Of a DNA stretch of 64,000 nt, positions 7,529-15,457 are shown piece by piece (within the stretch, counting starts at the first letter, position 1; each line of letters opens with the position of its first letter). The stretch lies in the NCBI GenBank assembly GCA_947176765.1, contig CAMWRX010000002.1, forward strand, positions 1 through 64,000. The letters run 5' to 3'. This DNA comes from an uncultured bacterium. Its GTDB lineage: Bacteria > Bacillota > Clostridia > Oscillospirales > Oscillospiraceae. A program made the translations under genes and the position numbers. The notes beneath the pieces were generated by a model, which worked only from the letters and a program-made list of their open reading frames with translations, was not told the origin of the DNA and did no database searches.

Positions 7529-8008
7529 ATGGATCATTTAATGATTCGATACGCACAAGAGCATGATATTCCCCAAATCCTCCACTTCATCAAAGAGCTG
7601 GCCATTTATGAAGATATGCTGGATGATGTGGTAGCCACCGAAGACCTCCTGCGAGAGTGGATTTTTGAAAAGCAGAAGGCCGAGGTTCTCCTGGCCGAGG
7701 AGGACGGCATCCCCGTGGGCTTCGCCCTGTTCTTCCACAATTTCTCCACCTTTCTGGGCCGCGCCGGAATCTACCTGGAAGACCTGTTTGTCATGCCGGA
7801 GCACCGCGGCAAGGGGTACGGCAAAGCCCTCCTGCGGCGCTTGGCCCAAATCACCATGGAGCGGGGCTGCGGCAGGCTGGAATGGGCCTGTCTGGACTGG
7901 AACAAGCCCAGCATTGACTTCTACCTCTCTCTGGATGCCACGCCCATGGATCAATGGACCGTCTACCGCCTCACTGGGGACACACTGCGCAAAATGGCAG
8001 AGGGTTAA
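7529..8008 (+). CDS. GNAT N-acetyltransferase (SSAT-like)
   Basis: Transfers acetyl from acetyl-CoA to an amine. In 159 residues the acetyl-CoA loop is clear: EDLFVMPEHRGKGYGKALL, followed by CGRLEWACLDWNKPSIDFY, which matches the diamine or spermidine acetyltransferase-like branch. The family often acts on polyamines, thialysine or small diamines, but the substrate cannot be read from sequence. The start at 7529 follows AAAGGAGTC; an ATG four codons later is also possible. It ends six bases before the convergent DUF3888 gene. Confidence 0.87.
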   Translation: MDHLMIRYAQEHDIPQILHFIKELAIYEDMLDDVVATEDLLREWIFEKQKAEVLLAEEDGIPVGFALFFHNFSTFLGRAGIYLEDLFVMPEHRGKGYGKALLRRLAQITMERGCGRLEWACLDWNKPSIDFYLSLDATPMDQWTVYRLTGDTLRKMAEG

Positions 8009-8014
8009 CCGTCC

Positions 8015-8386
8015 TCAGTCCGGCTCATCCTGGTGGTCAAAATTGACCAGCCGAACTGCGTCGAGCGGCCCAACACAGAAGGTCATCGTTTCCAGTCCAT
8101 ATGGCGGATTATGGGGGCCAGAGAAGGTTTCCACCTGGATCACGACCTCGTAATATGGCGACTGTGGAACCTTTTGGACGCTGAGGACTTTCTGTTCCCA
8201 GTACTGTCTCGGCCCGTTGTAATAGTCATTCACAGCATCTTTGACCGGCTGGTGCAAAAGCCGCAAAATGACCTGTTCCATGGCGTCCTGCGGCAGCTCG
8301 CTTTTTGATTGCGCCGCGGCGCCTGTTGACAGCAGAATGGCCGCAGCGGCCATCAACCCGGCGGCAAGCAAAACGAATTTACGCAT
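8015..8386 (-). CDS. Secreted DUF3888 protein
   Basis: 123 residues with a Sec signal peptide (MRKFVLLAAGLMAAAAILLSTGAAAQ, split here by the cleavage region after AAA). The mature part QVILRLLHQPVKDAVNDYY, then VETFSGPHNPPYGLETMTF and a short final strand, fits DUF3888, a small exported domain of unknown function common in Firmicutes. No lipobox or anchor is seen, so it is released or sits in the wall space. It is convergent with the acetyltransferase. Confidence 0.8.
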   Translation of the reverse strand: MRKFVLLAAGLMAAAAILLSTGAAAQSKSELPQDAMEQVILRLLHQPVKDAVNDYYNGPRQYWEQKVLSVQKVPQSPYYEVVIQVETFSGPHNPPYGLETMTFCVGPLDAVRLVNFDHQDEPD

Positions 8387-8516
8387 CCCATCACCTCCCA
8401 GACAGGGTGCCCAAACCGCCGGTATTTCATAAATACGCAGAATTTTGACCCACTACCAGCCCCACGGGCGGACAGCGGCCAATGCACACGCCACCGCCGG
8501 ACAGTTCCAAACAGCA

Positions 8517-8550
8517 AACGCTGTTGGACAAAACACCGTCCAACAGCGTT
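8517..8550. repeat. 13-bp perfect inverted repeat
   Basis: AACGCTGTTGGAC and GTCCAACAGCGTT flank an 8-base loop AAAACACC. There is no clear T run on either side, so it may be a recombination or structural element rather than a terminator. Confidence 0.5.
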
Positions 8551-8587
8551 CAAAAGTGCCGCTTGAAAATTTTGACATCAGTTTGGG

Positions 8588-8624
8588 AGCAGGAGGTCGC
8601 ACGTTTAAATCGTGTCACCCGGAC
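8588..8624 (+). tRNA. Partial tRNA: 3' half scar (T arm and acceptor strand)
   Basis: GGAGGTCGCACG, then TTTAAAT, then CGTGTCACCCGGAC looks like a variable loop, a T-arm (GCACG-loop-CGTGT) and the 3' acceptor strand of a tRNA. The T loop reads TTTAAAT rather than TTCAAAT and no 5' half with GTCCGGGT is upstream, so this is a scar, not a working tRNA. It is followed by a terminator-like hairpin. Integrases commonly leave such 3' tRNA pieces as attachment sites. Confidence 0.45.
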
Positions 8625-8637
8625 AATTTTTCTTCTG

Positions 8638-8660
8638 AAATCCGCTATTTTAGCGGTTTT
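8638..8660 (+). terminator. Terminator-like hairpin after the tRNA scar
   Basis: CCGCTA-TTT-TAGCGG flanked by AAAT and TTTT. It is placed where a tRNA transcription terminator is expected. Confidence 0.55.
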
Positions 8661-8736
8661 CATCTTATCTTTATGGCTTTTTCACTCTTTTTATTTTTGG
8701 TTTTTTAGCGTGACCACATAAATGACCACAGACAAA

Positions 8737-8762
8737 AAACTGCCTCCGGCCGGAGGCAGTTT
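8737..8762. terminator. 26-bp perfect palindrome, probable bidirectional terminator
   Basis: Each half is AAACTGCCTCCGG or its complement; the arms carry A and T ends, preceded by CAAAA on the left. Such a loop-free palindrome can extrude as a GC-rich hairpin and stop transcription both ways. Confidence 0.5.
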
Positions 8763-8904
8763 GCTAAATTAGGTCAAAGGCGTTTCGGTTGAAAGGCTCT
8801 CTATGATTACACCGTAGTAGCTTTTTCCCGGTGGACGCTCTCGGGCCTGCGGACGATTATTTGGAGCCTGACCAAATCGGTGACGGTGGAATGAGCGGGG
8901 ATGG

Positions 8905-8944
8905 AAAAGGCGCAAGGACCATGTCGCCAGTCCTTGCGCCTTTT
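8905..8944 (-). terminator. Terminator of the extracellular fructan operon
   Basis: AAAAGGCGCAAGGAC and GTCCTTGCGCCTTTT form a perfect 15-bp stem with a 10-base loop, 25 bp after the stop of the LamG-GH32 gene. Its A/T ends make it a strong Rho-independent terminator. Confidence 0.85.
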
Positions 8945-8969
8945 CACTTATGCTTTGAGGATCGGAAGG

Positions 8970-11342
8970 TTAATCAAAAATGGAACCCATGGACGCCACA
9001 TAGAGGCTCTCAATAGTTACATCGCCTGTGGCAAAGAGGTCGATGCCGTGGGAGTCGGGCTCCTCGGTATAGGCCCGGATGCTGATAGCCTTATAATCAT
9101 TGAAGAAGCCTTCCACCAGGGAACGGTCGATGTAAATCTCCATTGTGATCTTGCCATCTTCGCTGGGGAGCGCGCCGGAAACAGAGTTAGCCTTTGCGCC
9201 CTCGCCCTTATTCTCGGTTTTGCCATAGATGGTCTCGGCGGATACGTCATACCGGTAGGTGGTGCAGTCCCATTTGCCGCCCTGCTTCATATTGATACCG
9301 AATTCGTCCGCATTGCCGACATCGGCCACCAGCTTGATATACAGCATATCCTCGTCAACCGCGGCCAAAGCGTTGTTGGCGGCGTCCAGGGTGAGGTTGG
9401 TTTCATTGATGAGCACCTCCTCCTCCAGCTCGTGGAGGGTCTCAATGGGGGCGATCATCAGGTCGGTGCCGTCGTCATTGAGCCAGATCCGCCTGGCGAG
9501 GCCCACGGTGTGGGCCCAGCCGGACGCGCCCTGCTCCGCCGCGCCCCGCTGATCCTGCATGATGCTGAACATATAGATGTCGCCGCTGACCGGATCCACC
9601 AAGCAGCTGGGGCCGGTGAACACGTTGGCGCCATAGTCCAGCAGGTGGGGCTCGCCCTGGAATGCCTCGTCCGGGGTGAACTTGCCGGTTTCCAGATCGA
9701 AGTCGCCCAGCCAGTAGTAGACCTTGTTGTCGGCGATGCTGGCGGGGGCAGGGGAAATCTCAAAGAAGTACTTGGTGATGGTGCCCGCCTCGTTGGTGAC
9801 GGGCAGGATGATGGGCAGCTCCCAGGAGGTGCCGTACAGGGCGGACTGGTTCTCCATCTCATAGACCGGGCCCTTGTACTGCCAGTCCATATCGACGGTG
9901 CCGTCGTCCTTCAGCTCCAGCGTGTCTGTGGTGTACAGCAGGGCGGAGCCGCCGGTGGAAGAGGTGCTGCCGGAGCAGACCAGCATACACCAGATGTCCC
10001 CCTCTTTCCAGATGTGGGGGTCGCGGAACTCGCCGGCGCGGCCCTGGCCCTGCTTCTGGATGAGGCCCAGCTCGTCGCAGATAACCCAGTCGGTGAGTTC
10101 GGGGTCGGACAGGTCGGCGGGGTAGGCAATGCCGATGTTCTGGTTGGAGATCAGGCCCTCATATTCACGGAAGCTGTCATTGCCCGCGGTGAAGAACAGC
10201 AGGGGCACGCCGTTGGCGTCCAGGGTGGCACCGCCGGACCACACGCCGTCGGGGACTACGGAGCCCTCGGTGGGCACGATGGCCTCCTTGACGGGCTTCC
10301 AATTTACCATATCCGTGCTGACGTAGTGGCCCCAGCAGATGTTGCGCCAGTAGGAGCCGGTCATGTTGGCCTGGTAGAACAGGTGGTACATCCCGTTATA
10401 GTAGACGGGGCCGTGGGGCTCGTTCATCCAGAACTGGTAGGGGCCGCCGTGGAACTGGGTGCGGGTGTAGTCGTCCCCCAGGATGTTCTGGAGCCAGATC
10501 TCCGAGAATTCGATTTCCGGCACGGTGACGCTACCGTAGTACTTGGAGACTTCGTCGGCGCTCAGGGCGGTGCTGTATAGCTTGACCTCGTCGATGTAGC
10601 CGCTGGCCACATTCAGGAAGCCGGCGGTCAGGCGCTCAGCCTCAATATTGCGGCCCACCACCAGGGTCTTTTTTGCCCCGGCGATCGACCCGCCAGACGG
10701 GACGGACCGGGAGGCCACCAGGGTGTCGTTCAGGTACAGGCACATCTCGCCGGCATCGGCATCGAAGGTGGCGGTGACCAGATTCCACTCGTATTTCTTC
10801 AGGTTGTCGCCGTTGCTCCAGACGGTGAGCCACTCGTCGCCGATGCCCACCTGGAAGGTCAGGCGGCCAAAGCGCTCATAGCCCAGGAGGAAGCCCTTAT
10901 TGTTGGCCTTGTCGGACTGGCTGACAAGGCCAGTGGGGGAATCGGTGCCGTTGTCCGCGGCATGGGGGTCGTCCCATTCAAACATACGGGGCGCGATCCA
11001 GGCCTGGACGGTCAGGGCCTTGCCCTCCACCATGATATCGTTGCGGTTATAGGTGACATAGGTGCTGGTGCCGTCCAGGAGCAGACAGCCCCCGCTGATA
11101 CCCTTTTCGCGCCACTGGGGGGCCTGGCTGTCCATATAGGCGGCGTGGGAAAATTCGTAGTTCATGTCCACATCGGGGAGGTTCCCGGATGTGTCTTTTA
11201 CGGTCACGCCCTTCCCCTCATCAAAGGCCAGGTGCAGCAGCAGATCCTTCTTATGGGCGTCGGAGCCCCCGCAGGACGTCAGCGTCACGGCCATAACGAC
11301 AGCTATGAGCGCCGCCGTAATCATCGAGACCTTCTTTTTCAT
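8970..11342 (-). CDS. LamG-GH32 lipoprotein, putative extracellular fructan-active enzyme
   Basis: 790 residues. A lipoprotein signal (lipobox LTSC) tethers it outside the membrane. Residues about 35-275 form a LamG/concanavalin-like lectin domain (LLLHLAFDEGKG, LTVQAWIAPRMF, GYIDEVKLYSTALSADEV). Residues about 295-640 are a GH32 five-blade propeller: FWMNEPHGPVYYNG, RDP with D441 and WELP with acid/base E508; the C-terminal beta sandwich follows. GH32 enzymes cut or transfer fructose units in levan, inulin or sucrose. The nucleophile position in WMNDPNG is E308 here instead of Asp. It is 72 bp behind the triple-repeat lipoprotein in the same operon. Levan-type or transfructosylating activity are both possible. 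Confidence 0.85.
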   Translation of the reverse strand: MKKKVSMITAALIAVVMAVTLTSCGGSDAHKKDLLLHLAFDEGKGVTVKDTSGNLPDVDMNYEFSHAAYMDSQAPQWREKGISGGCLLLDGTSTYVTYNRNDIMVEGKALTVQAWIAPRMFEWDDPHAADNGTDSPTGLVSQSDKANNKGFLLGYERFGRLTFQVGIGDEWLTVWSNGDNLKKYEWNLVTATFDADAGEMCLYLNDTLVASRSVPSGGSIAGAKKTLVVGRNIEAERLTAGFLNVASGYIDEVKLYSTALSADEVSKYYGSVTVPEIEFSEIWLQNILGDDYTRTQFHGGPYQFWMNEPHGPVYYNGMYHLFYQANMTGSYWRNICWGHYVSTDMVNWKPVKEAIVPTEGSVVPDGVWSGGATLDANGVPLLFFTAGNDSFREYEGLISNQNIGIAYPADLSDPELTDWVICDELGLIQKQGQGRAGEFRDPHIWKEGDIWCMLVCSGSTSSTGGSALLYTTDTLELKDDGTVDMDWQYKGPVYEMENQSALYGTSWELPIILPVTNEAGTITKYFFEISPAPASIADNKVYYWLGDFDLETGKFTPDEAFQGEPHLLDYGANVFTGPSCLVDPVSGDIYMFSIMQDQRGAAEQGASGWAHTVGLARRIWLNDDGTDLMIAPIETLHELEEEVLINETNLTLDAANNALAAVDEDMLYIKLVADVGNADEFGINMKQGGKWDCTTYRYDVSAETIYGKTENKGEGAKANSVSGALPSEDGKITMEIYIDRSLVEGFFNDYKAISIRAYTEEPDSHGIDLFATGDVTIESLYVASMGSIFD

Positions 11343-11414
11343 GGGTGCCTCCTTTCGGATTTGAAAGCTGGCCAGACAGGGGAGCTGCCCGGCCAGCGGT
11401 GGAACAATTGTTTC

Positions 11415-13580
11415 TTATTTCAAATTTTCAGCCAGCTGCCAGGGAATCTGAACCTCAGCGCCGCTGCCGCCGTCGGCCACAGTGTCGGCCTGATTGGCGT
11501 AATCGGGGGCGGTCTCGTAATAGGTCACGACCTCGTCGAAGAAGGCGTGGGCCCAGCCCTCGGCGGGCTCATCAGCCAGGACGATGTACATCTCCTGCCC
11601 CTTATAGGCGGACAGGTCCATCACATAGGTGCCCATATCTGCCCAGGAACCGGCGGCGACACTGGGGAAGCCCTCGTCCTTGAAGCGGGTCTGCTGGTAA
11701 TAGCCCACCTCGGTGCCGTTAGCCAGGTAAACATGAACCGCGGCTGCGTGGCCGCCCATCCGGACGGAGATGAAGCCAGAGCCGCCCAGGGTGAAGTTGG
11801 AGGACTGTACGGACCAGGTCGCGCCCTCGTCAAGACCATTGTTCCAGCCGTTCAAGTGGTAGCTGCCGGCCTGGTTGTAGGGCAGAGCCTCATCCCAATA
11901 GGAAACCGCGGAGATAACGCCGCCTGCCTGACCATCCACAACGCTCCAGCCGTCGGTCTGCACGGTCCAGCCGGCCAGGTTGCCGGCCTCGAAATCGCCG
12001 TTGGCCACAGAATTGCGGTTGGCCAGGGCCACTACGATGAAGGTGGCCTCAGCGGTCTTGCCCTCGTAGGAGGCGCCGTAAGTCACATGATAGTAGCCGG
12101 GCTCGCTCATGTTGAAGGAACTGAAGCCGTCGGTGGTCTCGGCGCCGTTGAAGGTCACCTTGGTGATGGCCAGATCGCTGATCGTCTCGCCGCCGAACGC
12201 AGCGGCGGCATCGCTGACAAACGCGGTCAGATCCACCGTGCCGCAGTCCACCACCTGGTTCTGGGCATAGGAGGTAATGGCCAGGGAGTTCAAGGGCACG
12301 GGGTAGGGGTAATTGTTGTAGTAATTCAGCAGGGAAGCCAGGTCGTCATAGGAAGCGGAGTTGTAGGTCTCGTTCTGAATCTTCTCCAGCTGCTCCACCT
12401 CCAGGGCGGAGACCTCGTCGGTGGTCATGGAGACCCGGAAGTCATCCACGTTGATGAAGGCAAAGCCGCCTTTGCTGCCGTCGTTGTCGTCCACCACCTT
12501 CAGATACACCACCTTGCCAACGTACTGGCTGGCGTCAACGTAGACGCGCAGGAGCGTGAGGGCCAGGGCGGGGTCGTTGAAGTAGTCGTTGTAGGTGACG
12601 ATGAGCTCCTCGTCGGTATTGCCGTCGCACAGGGCCACATAGGAGCCTCCGTTGCCCGCGCCGATCATGAAGGAGATGTAGCCGTCACCGCCAAGGGTGA
12701 ACTTGGTGGAACGGATGGAGCCGGTCAGGTTTTCCTGGGTGGCGCCGTTGTTGCTGCCGTCGAAGTAGTACTCGCCCTCGCCGTAGACAGCGCGGTCATC
12801 CCAGTAGCGCTGGCTGGTGGAGACTACGCCGGCCCGGGAAATGGCAGTTCCGTCCAGAATCAGCCAACCGGTCAGGTCGCCGGTCTCAAAGCCGCCGTTG
12901 ACGATGTCATTGGAGGTCTCGTCCTCTTCAAAGGGCTTCGGACCGTAGGCTTCGATCTGCTGAGCATACTCGGCCTGGGCGGCGGCCACTTCCTCGTCGG
13001 AGGCGCAGACGTGGAAGGCGTCCAGGTTCAGATAGGCGAAGTCGTTGCCGTCGTCGTTATCGGTGGCCACGATGTAAATGTTCTTACCGATATAGGCGGA
13101 CAGATCCACCACCTTGGTAATCAGATGCTCCGTGATGTACATGCCATCGCAGTCCTCATTGACCACATGGGCGATGGGGGTGTCGTTGCCTTCCTGGAAG
13201 AACTCTACGTAAACCTTCTCGGTGTTCTTGCCGGCACCCATCTTGAAGGTGATGAAGCCGTTGCCGCCCAGCTTGAACACATCGGAGGTCAGGGTGCCGC
13301 GCATAGGCGGGTTGCCGCCCACGGAACCGGCAAAGTAATACTCGCCGGACTTCTCCATCTCCACGCCGTTGATCTTCTCTTCGCTGACCACGCCGCGGAA
13401 GTTAAAGGCTGCGTCCTTGCGGGTCCAGCCGACCCACTCGCCGCTGGAAACATCCTCGAAATCTCCGTTGACAACGTCGTTGGCCGCATTGCTGCTGCCG
13501 GTATTACCGCAGGCTACAAGGCTCAACACCATGCATAGTGCAAGCAGAATGGAGAGCCATCTCCGTATATTCTTTTTCAT
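11415..13580 (-). CDS. Triple-repeat surface lipoprotein, putative fructan-binding protein
   Basis: 721 residues with a lipobox (LVAC). Three related modules are visible, at about 34-193, 224-387 and 528-695. Each opens with VNGDFE or NGGFETG...GW, has an FKLGGNGFITFKMGAG-type strand pair, a DLSAYIGK or DASQYVGK element, and ends with a D-D-F-x-V strand. An Ig-like segment lies between modules two and three. Similar NGDFE-GW modules occur at the N-terminus of some large GH32 levanases and levansucrases, so carbohydrate binding is likely. No catalytic motif is seen. It is the first gene of the operon with the LamG-GH32 enzyme and lies behind a LacI-type operator. Fructan capture at the cell surface is an inference. 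The ATG at 13580 fits the GGAAGGG site best. Confidence 0.7.
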   Translation of the reverse strand: MKKNIRRWLSILLALCMVLSLVACGNTGSSNAANDVVNGDFEDVSSGEWVGWTRKDAAFNFRGVVSEEKINGVEMEKSGEYYFAGSVGGNPPMRGTLTSDVFKLGGNGFITFKMGAGKNTEKVYVEFFQEGNDTPIAHVVNEDCDGMYITEHLITKVVDLSAYIGKNIYIVATDNDDGNDFAYLNLDAFHVCASDEEVAAAQAEYAQQIEAYGPKPFEEDETSNDIVNGGFETGDLTGWLILDGTAISRAGVVSTSQRYWDDRAVYGEGEYYFDGSNNGATQENLTGSIRSTKFTLGGDGYISFMIGAGNGGSYVALCDGNTDEELIVTYNDYFNDPALALTLLRVYVDASQYVGKVVYLKVVDDNDGSKGGFAFINVDDFRVSMTTDEVSALEVEQLEKIQNETYNSASYDDLASLLNYYNNYPYPVPLNSLAITSYAQNQVVDCGTVDLTAFVSDAAAAFGGETISDLAITKVTFNGAETTDGFSSFNMSEPGYYHVTYGASYEGKTAEATFIVVALANRNSVANGDFEAGNLAGWTVQTDGWSVVDGQAGGVISAVSYWDEALPYNQAGSYHLNGWNNGLDEGATWSVQSSNFTLGGSGFISVRMGGHAAAVHVYLANGTEVGYYQQTRFKDEGFPSVAAGSWADMGTYVMDLSAYKGQEMYIVLADEPAEGWAHAFFDEVVTYYETAPDYANQADTVADGGSGAEVQIPWQLAENLK

Positions 13581-13645
13581 AATCATGCCCTTCCATTGTT
13601 ATTTTGGTTTGCTTGGGTCGTAGTCTGTGCGGTGGTTGGCCGCGC

Positions 13646-13661
13646 TCAAAATATCGTTTCA
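13646..13661 (-). promoter_or_regulatory. LacI-type operator of the extracellular fructan operon
   Basis: TCAAAATATCGTTTCA, an imperfect dyad that shares 14 consecutive bases with the site at 18746-18761 and the AAATATCGTT core with the site at 18553-18571. It lies just downstream of the -10 box, a repressor position. Confidence 0.7.
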
Positions 13662-13677
13662 TGCAGGAGATGGTTTT

Positions 13678-13706
13678 AGTATAAAATCGTATGCGGCATT
13701 TGTCAA
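13678..13706 (-). promoter_or_regulatory. Consensus sigma-A promoter for the triple-repeat lipoprotein operon
   Basis: On the minus strand TTGACA (13706-13701), a 17-bp spacer, then TATACT (13683-13678). The operator at 13646-13661 begins 16 bp after the -10. Confidence 0.85.
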
Positions 13707-13779
13707 GGCGGAATGCTTTGTCAATGTAATTTTCGGCAGTTATGCTATTTTTTCTCATCTGTATTTGTGCAATATTGTC

Positions 13780-13804
13780 ATACCATTTTGGCATAAAATG
13801 GTAT
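13780..13804. promoter_or_regulatory. Near-perfect palindrome upstream of the promoter
   Basis: ATACCATTTT and AAAATGGTAT flank GGCAT. It lies about 74 bp upstream of the -35 box and is AT-rich, without a GC stem, so it looks more like a binding site for an activator than a terminator. The remaining bases of 13587-13941 hold no gene. Confidence 0.45.
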
Positions 13805-13941
13805 ATAACGATTTTTACATAGTTGATGCCTTCGGCGGCCCGCTCATTCCGCACACCCAATCGCCGCCCCGGCGGACGGGGAGCGCCCCCTCCCCCGTCC
13901 GCCCTACCAATTTCCTGAAGCGGAACGGGCGGCGGCAAACG

Positions 13942-13978
13942 AAAGCGGCCATTGTCCGATGAGGACAATGGCCGCTTT
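13942..13978 (-). terminator. Terminator of the LacI-fructokinase operon
   Basis: AAAGCGGCCATTGTCC and GGACAATGGCCGCTTT form a perfect 16-bp stem around GATGA, 12 bp after the fructokinase stop. Confidence 0.85.
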
Positions 13979-13989
13979 ATCTGCCCGCT

Positions 13990-14928
13990 TCAGCCGTCGA
14001 CCTCCGCCAAGGTCGGCATGGCCGGAATGGCCCCATGCCGGCTGGTAGTGAGGCTGGCGGCTTTGTTGGCAAAGGCAATGATACGCTCTAATTCGGCAGC
14101 AGTAATATTCTTCAAACTCTCATGCTTCACAAGCTGAGACAGCGCCGCCCCGAAGAAAGTGTCGCCCGCGCCATTGGTGTCGCCCACTTTGCAGGGGACT
14201 CCATCCACGTGGCCCGTCTGCCCCTGGAAGCGGTAGAAGGCGCCGTTGGGGCCAAGGGTCACAAAGATCAGGGAGATACCCTTTTCCGCCAGCATCGCGG
14301 AGCCCGCCTCCAAGTCGTCCGTGCCGGTGAGCAGGGGCAGCTCCTCGTCCGATACCTTCAGTATGTCCACCATCTCCAAGGGCTCCAGCATCCGGGCAAC
14401 AGCGGTCTCTTGATTCGGCCAGAGGCTGGCGCGATAGTTGGGGTCATAGCTGATGACTGCCCCCATCTCTTTGGCAGTCTTTGCCGCATAGAGCGTTGCG
14501 CTGCGGGCAGGCTCCGCCGTCAGGCTCACGCTTCCGAAGTGGAGAATACGCGTGTTTTTAAGCTGCTCCGGCGAGATGTCCTGTACCGATAAATTCACAT
14601 CGGCGCTGGGGTCTCGATAAAAGCTGAAGGTTCTCTCGCCGGCAGCATCTAAGGCTACCACCGCCAAGGTTGTGTGCTGAATGGGGTCGGTCATAAGTCC
14701 TGTTACATCGACGCCGTTTTCTGCGAGGCAATCTCTCAGAAATGTACCAAAGCTGTCAACTCCTACTTTCCCGATAAAAGCGGTTTTCGCGCCCAGGCGC
14801 GAGGCCGCCACGGCCAGATTGGCCGGTGCGCCGCCGGGATTGGCGTCAAATCGGGGGATGCCCTGCCCGGTGGTTTCGGATTGCGTAAGATCGATCAGAA
14901 TTTCGCCTACGGCCAGTATGTCAGTCAT
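13990..14928 (-). CDS. PfkB-family fructokinase
   Basis: Phosphorylates fructose released by the GH32 enzymes. The 312-residue protein shows the N-terminal PfkB features (ILAVGEILIDLTQSE, NPGGAPANLAVAASRLG), and the C-terminal signature KVGDTNGAGDTFFGAAL with the catalytic aspartate and anion hole. ILHFGSVSLT and the DPNYRASLW motif are typical of bacterial fructokinases (ScrK-like). The ATG at 14928 follows GGAGGAG by seven bases and overlaps the stop of the YcxB-like gene. It is the last gene of the LacI operon and ends at a strong hairpin. Another sugar such as ketodeoxygluconate is possible, but the context favours fructose. Confidence 0.87.
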   Translation of the reverse strand: MTDILAVGEILIDLTQSETTGQGIPRFDANPGGAPANLAVAASRLGAKTAFIGKVGVDSFGTFLRDCLAENGVDVTGLMTDPIQHTTLAVVALDAAGERTFSFYRDPSADVNLSVQDISPEQLKNTRILHFGSVSLTAEPARSATLYAAKTAKEMGAVISYDPNYRASLWPNQETAVARMLEPLEMVDILKVSDEELPLLTGTDDLEAGSAMLAEKGISLIFVTLGPNGAFYRFQGQTGHVDGVPCKVGDTNGAGDTFFGAALSQLVKHESLKNITAAELERIIAFANKAASLTTSRHGAIPAMPTLAEVDG

Positions 14929-15457
14929 GCTCATTCTCCTCCATTGCTGCATTTTTGATCAGCTCCCGCACAGCAGCCTCGCCTCCGCGTGTGAAGCCGT
15001 CAAGTTTTAACAATAAACCTGTTTTGCCCTCGGTGACCAGCACCAAAAGGCGCTTTGAGCGCAGAATCTGGCTGATCTCGGAATAGGGCACCACAATCTG
15101 ATATCCAGAAGCCTCTACCTCCAGCCGCTCCTCGTAGAAGCGGGTAATACGCTCCAAATCGCCGCCATATTTTGCTTCCATTTTCTTGAAAGCACTTGCC
15201 GCCTTGCTTCGGGGCATCAATATGTATATCCATAGTGCAACCAGGCACAAAACGACAAACTCTATTACCACATATCCAAGACTTTGACTGTTCCACAGTG
15301 TCACAGCCGTCAGCGCCAGCCAAGCTATCCCCAAAAAGGCGACGGCCTTTTTAGCCAATTTTCCATAGCTCTCAGCAGATACGCACAGCATCCCCTCATA
15401 AAAAAGTTTTTTTGTAATGGTAAAGCGGTTTTCGGCCAGAATCTCCACGTCATCCAT
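14921..15457 (-). CDS. YcxB-like membrane protein
   Basis: 178 residues with two hydrophobic segments at about 38-56 (AVAFLGIAWLALTAVTLW) and 60-80 (GYVVIEFVVLCLVALWIYI), then a cytoplasmic part ERLEVEASGYQIVVPYSEISQI resembling the YcxB domain. Function is unknown; YcxB domains resemble pleckstrin-like strands behind two helices. It overlaps the genes on both sides by eight bases, so it is translated within the LacI-fructokinase operon and may be a membrane accessory to the ABC system. Confidence 0.7.
   Translation of the reverse strand: MDDVEILAENRFTITKKLFYEGMLCVSAESYGKLAKKAVAFLGIAWLALTAVTLWNSQSLGYVVIEFVVLCLVALWIYILMPRSKAASAFKKMEAKYGGDLERITRFYEERLEVEASGYQIVVPYSEISQILRSKRLLVLVTEGKTGLLLKLDGFTRGGEAAVRELIKNAAMEENEHD

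Larger units (their letters stand above)
8387..8969. other. 583-bp gene-free stretch with hairpins and a tRNA scar
   Basis: No credible gene is seen. The stretch holds an inverted repeat (8517-8550), a tRNA 3'-end-like piece (8588-8624), a terminator-like hairpin (8638-8660), a long perfect palindrome (8737-8762) and the GH32 terminator (8905-8944). Small open frames here read through the tRNA-like piece and have no ribosome sites. Confidence 0.6.

Noticed and set aside
8482-8721. 79-residue open frame with a hydrophobic C-terminus
   Set aside because: Its middle (EQEVARLNRVTRTIF) is what a tRNA 3' end gives when translated, and the rest runs through a terminator hairpin.
10962-13538. Long plus-strand open frame opposite the triple-repeat lipoprotein
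   Set aside because: It is the mirror of two GC-rich secreted-protein genes with low-complexity translation (runs of V, G, H and D) and no ribosome site.
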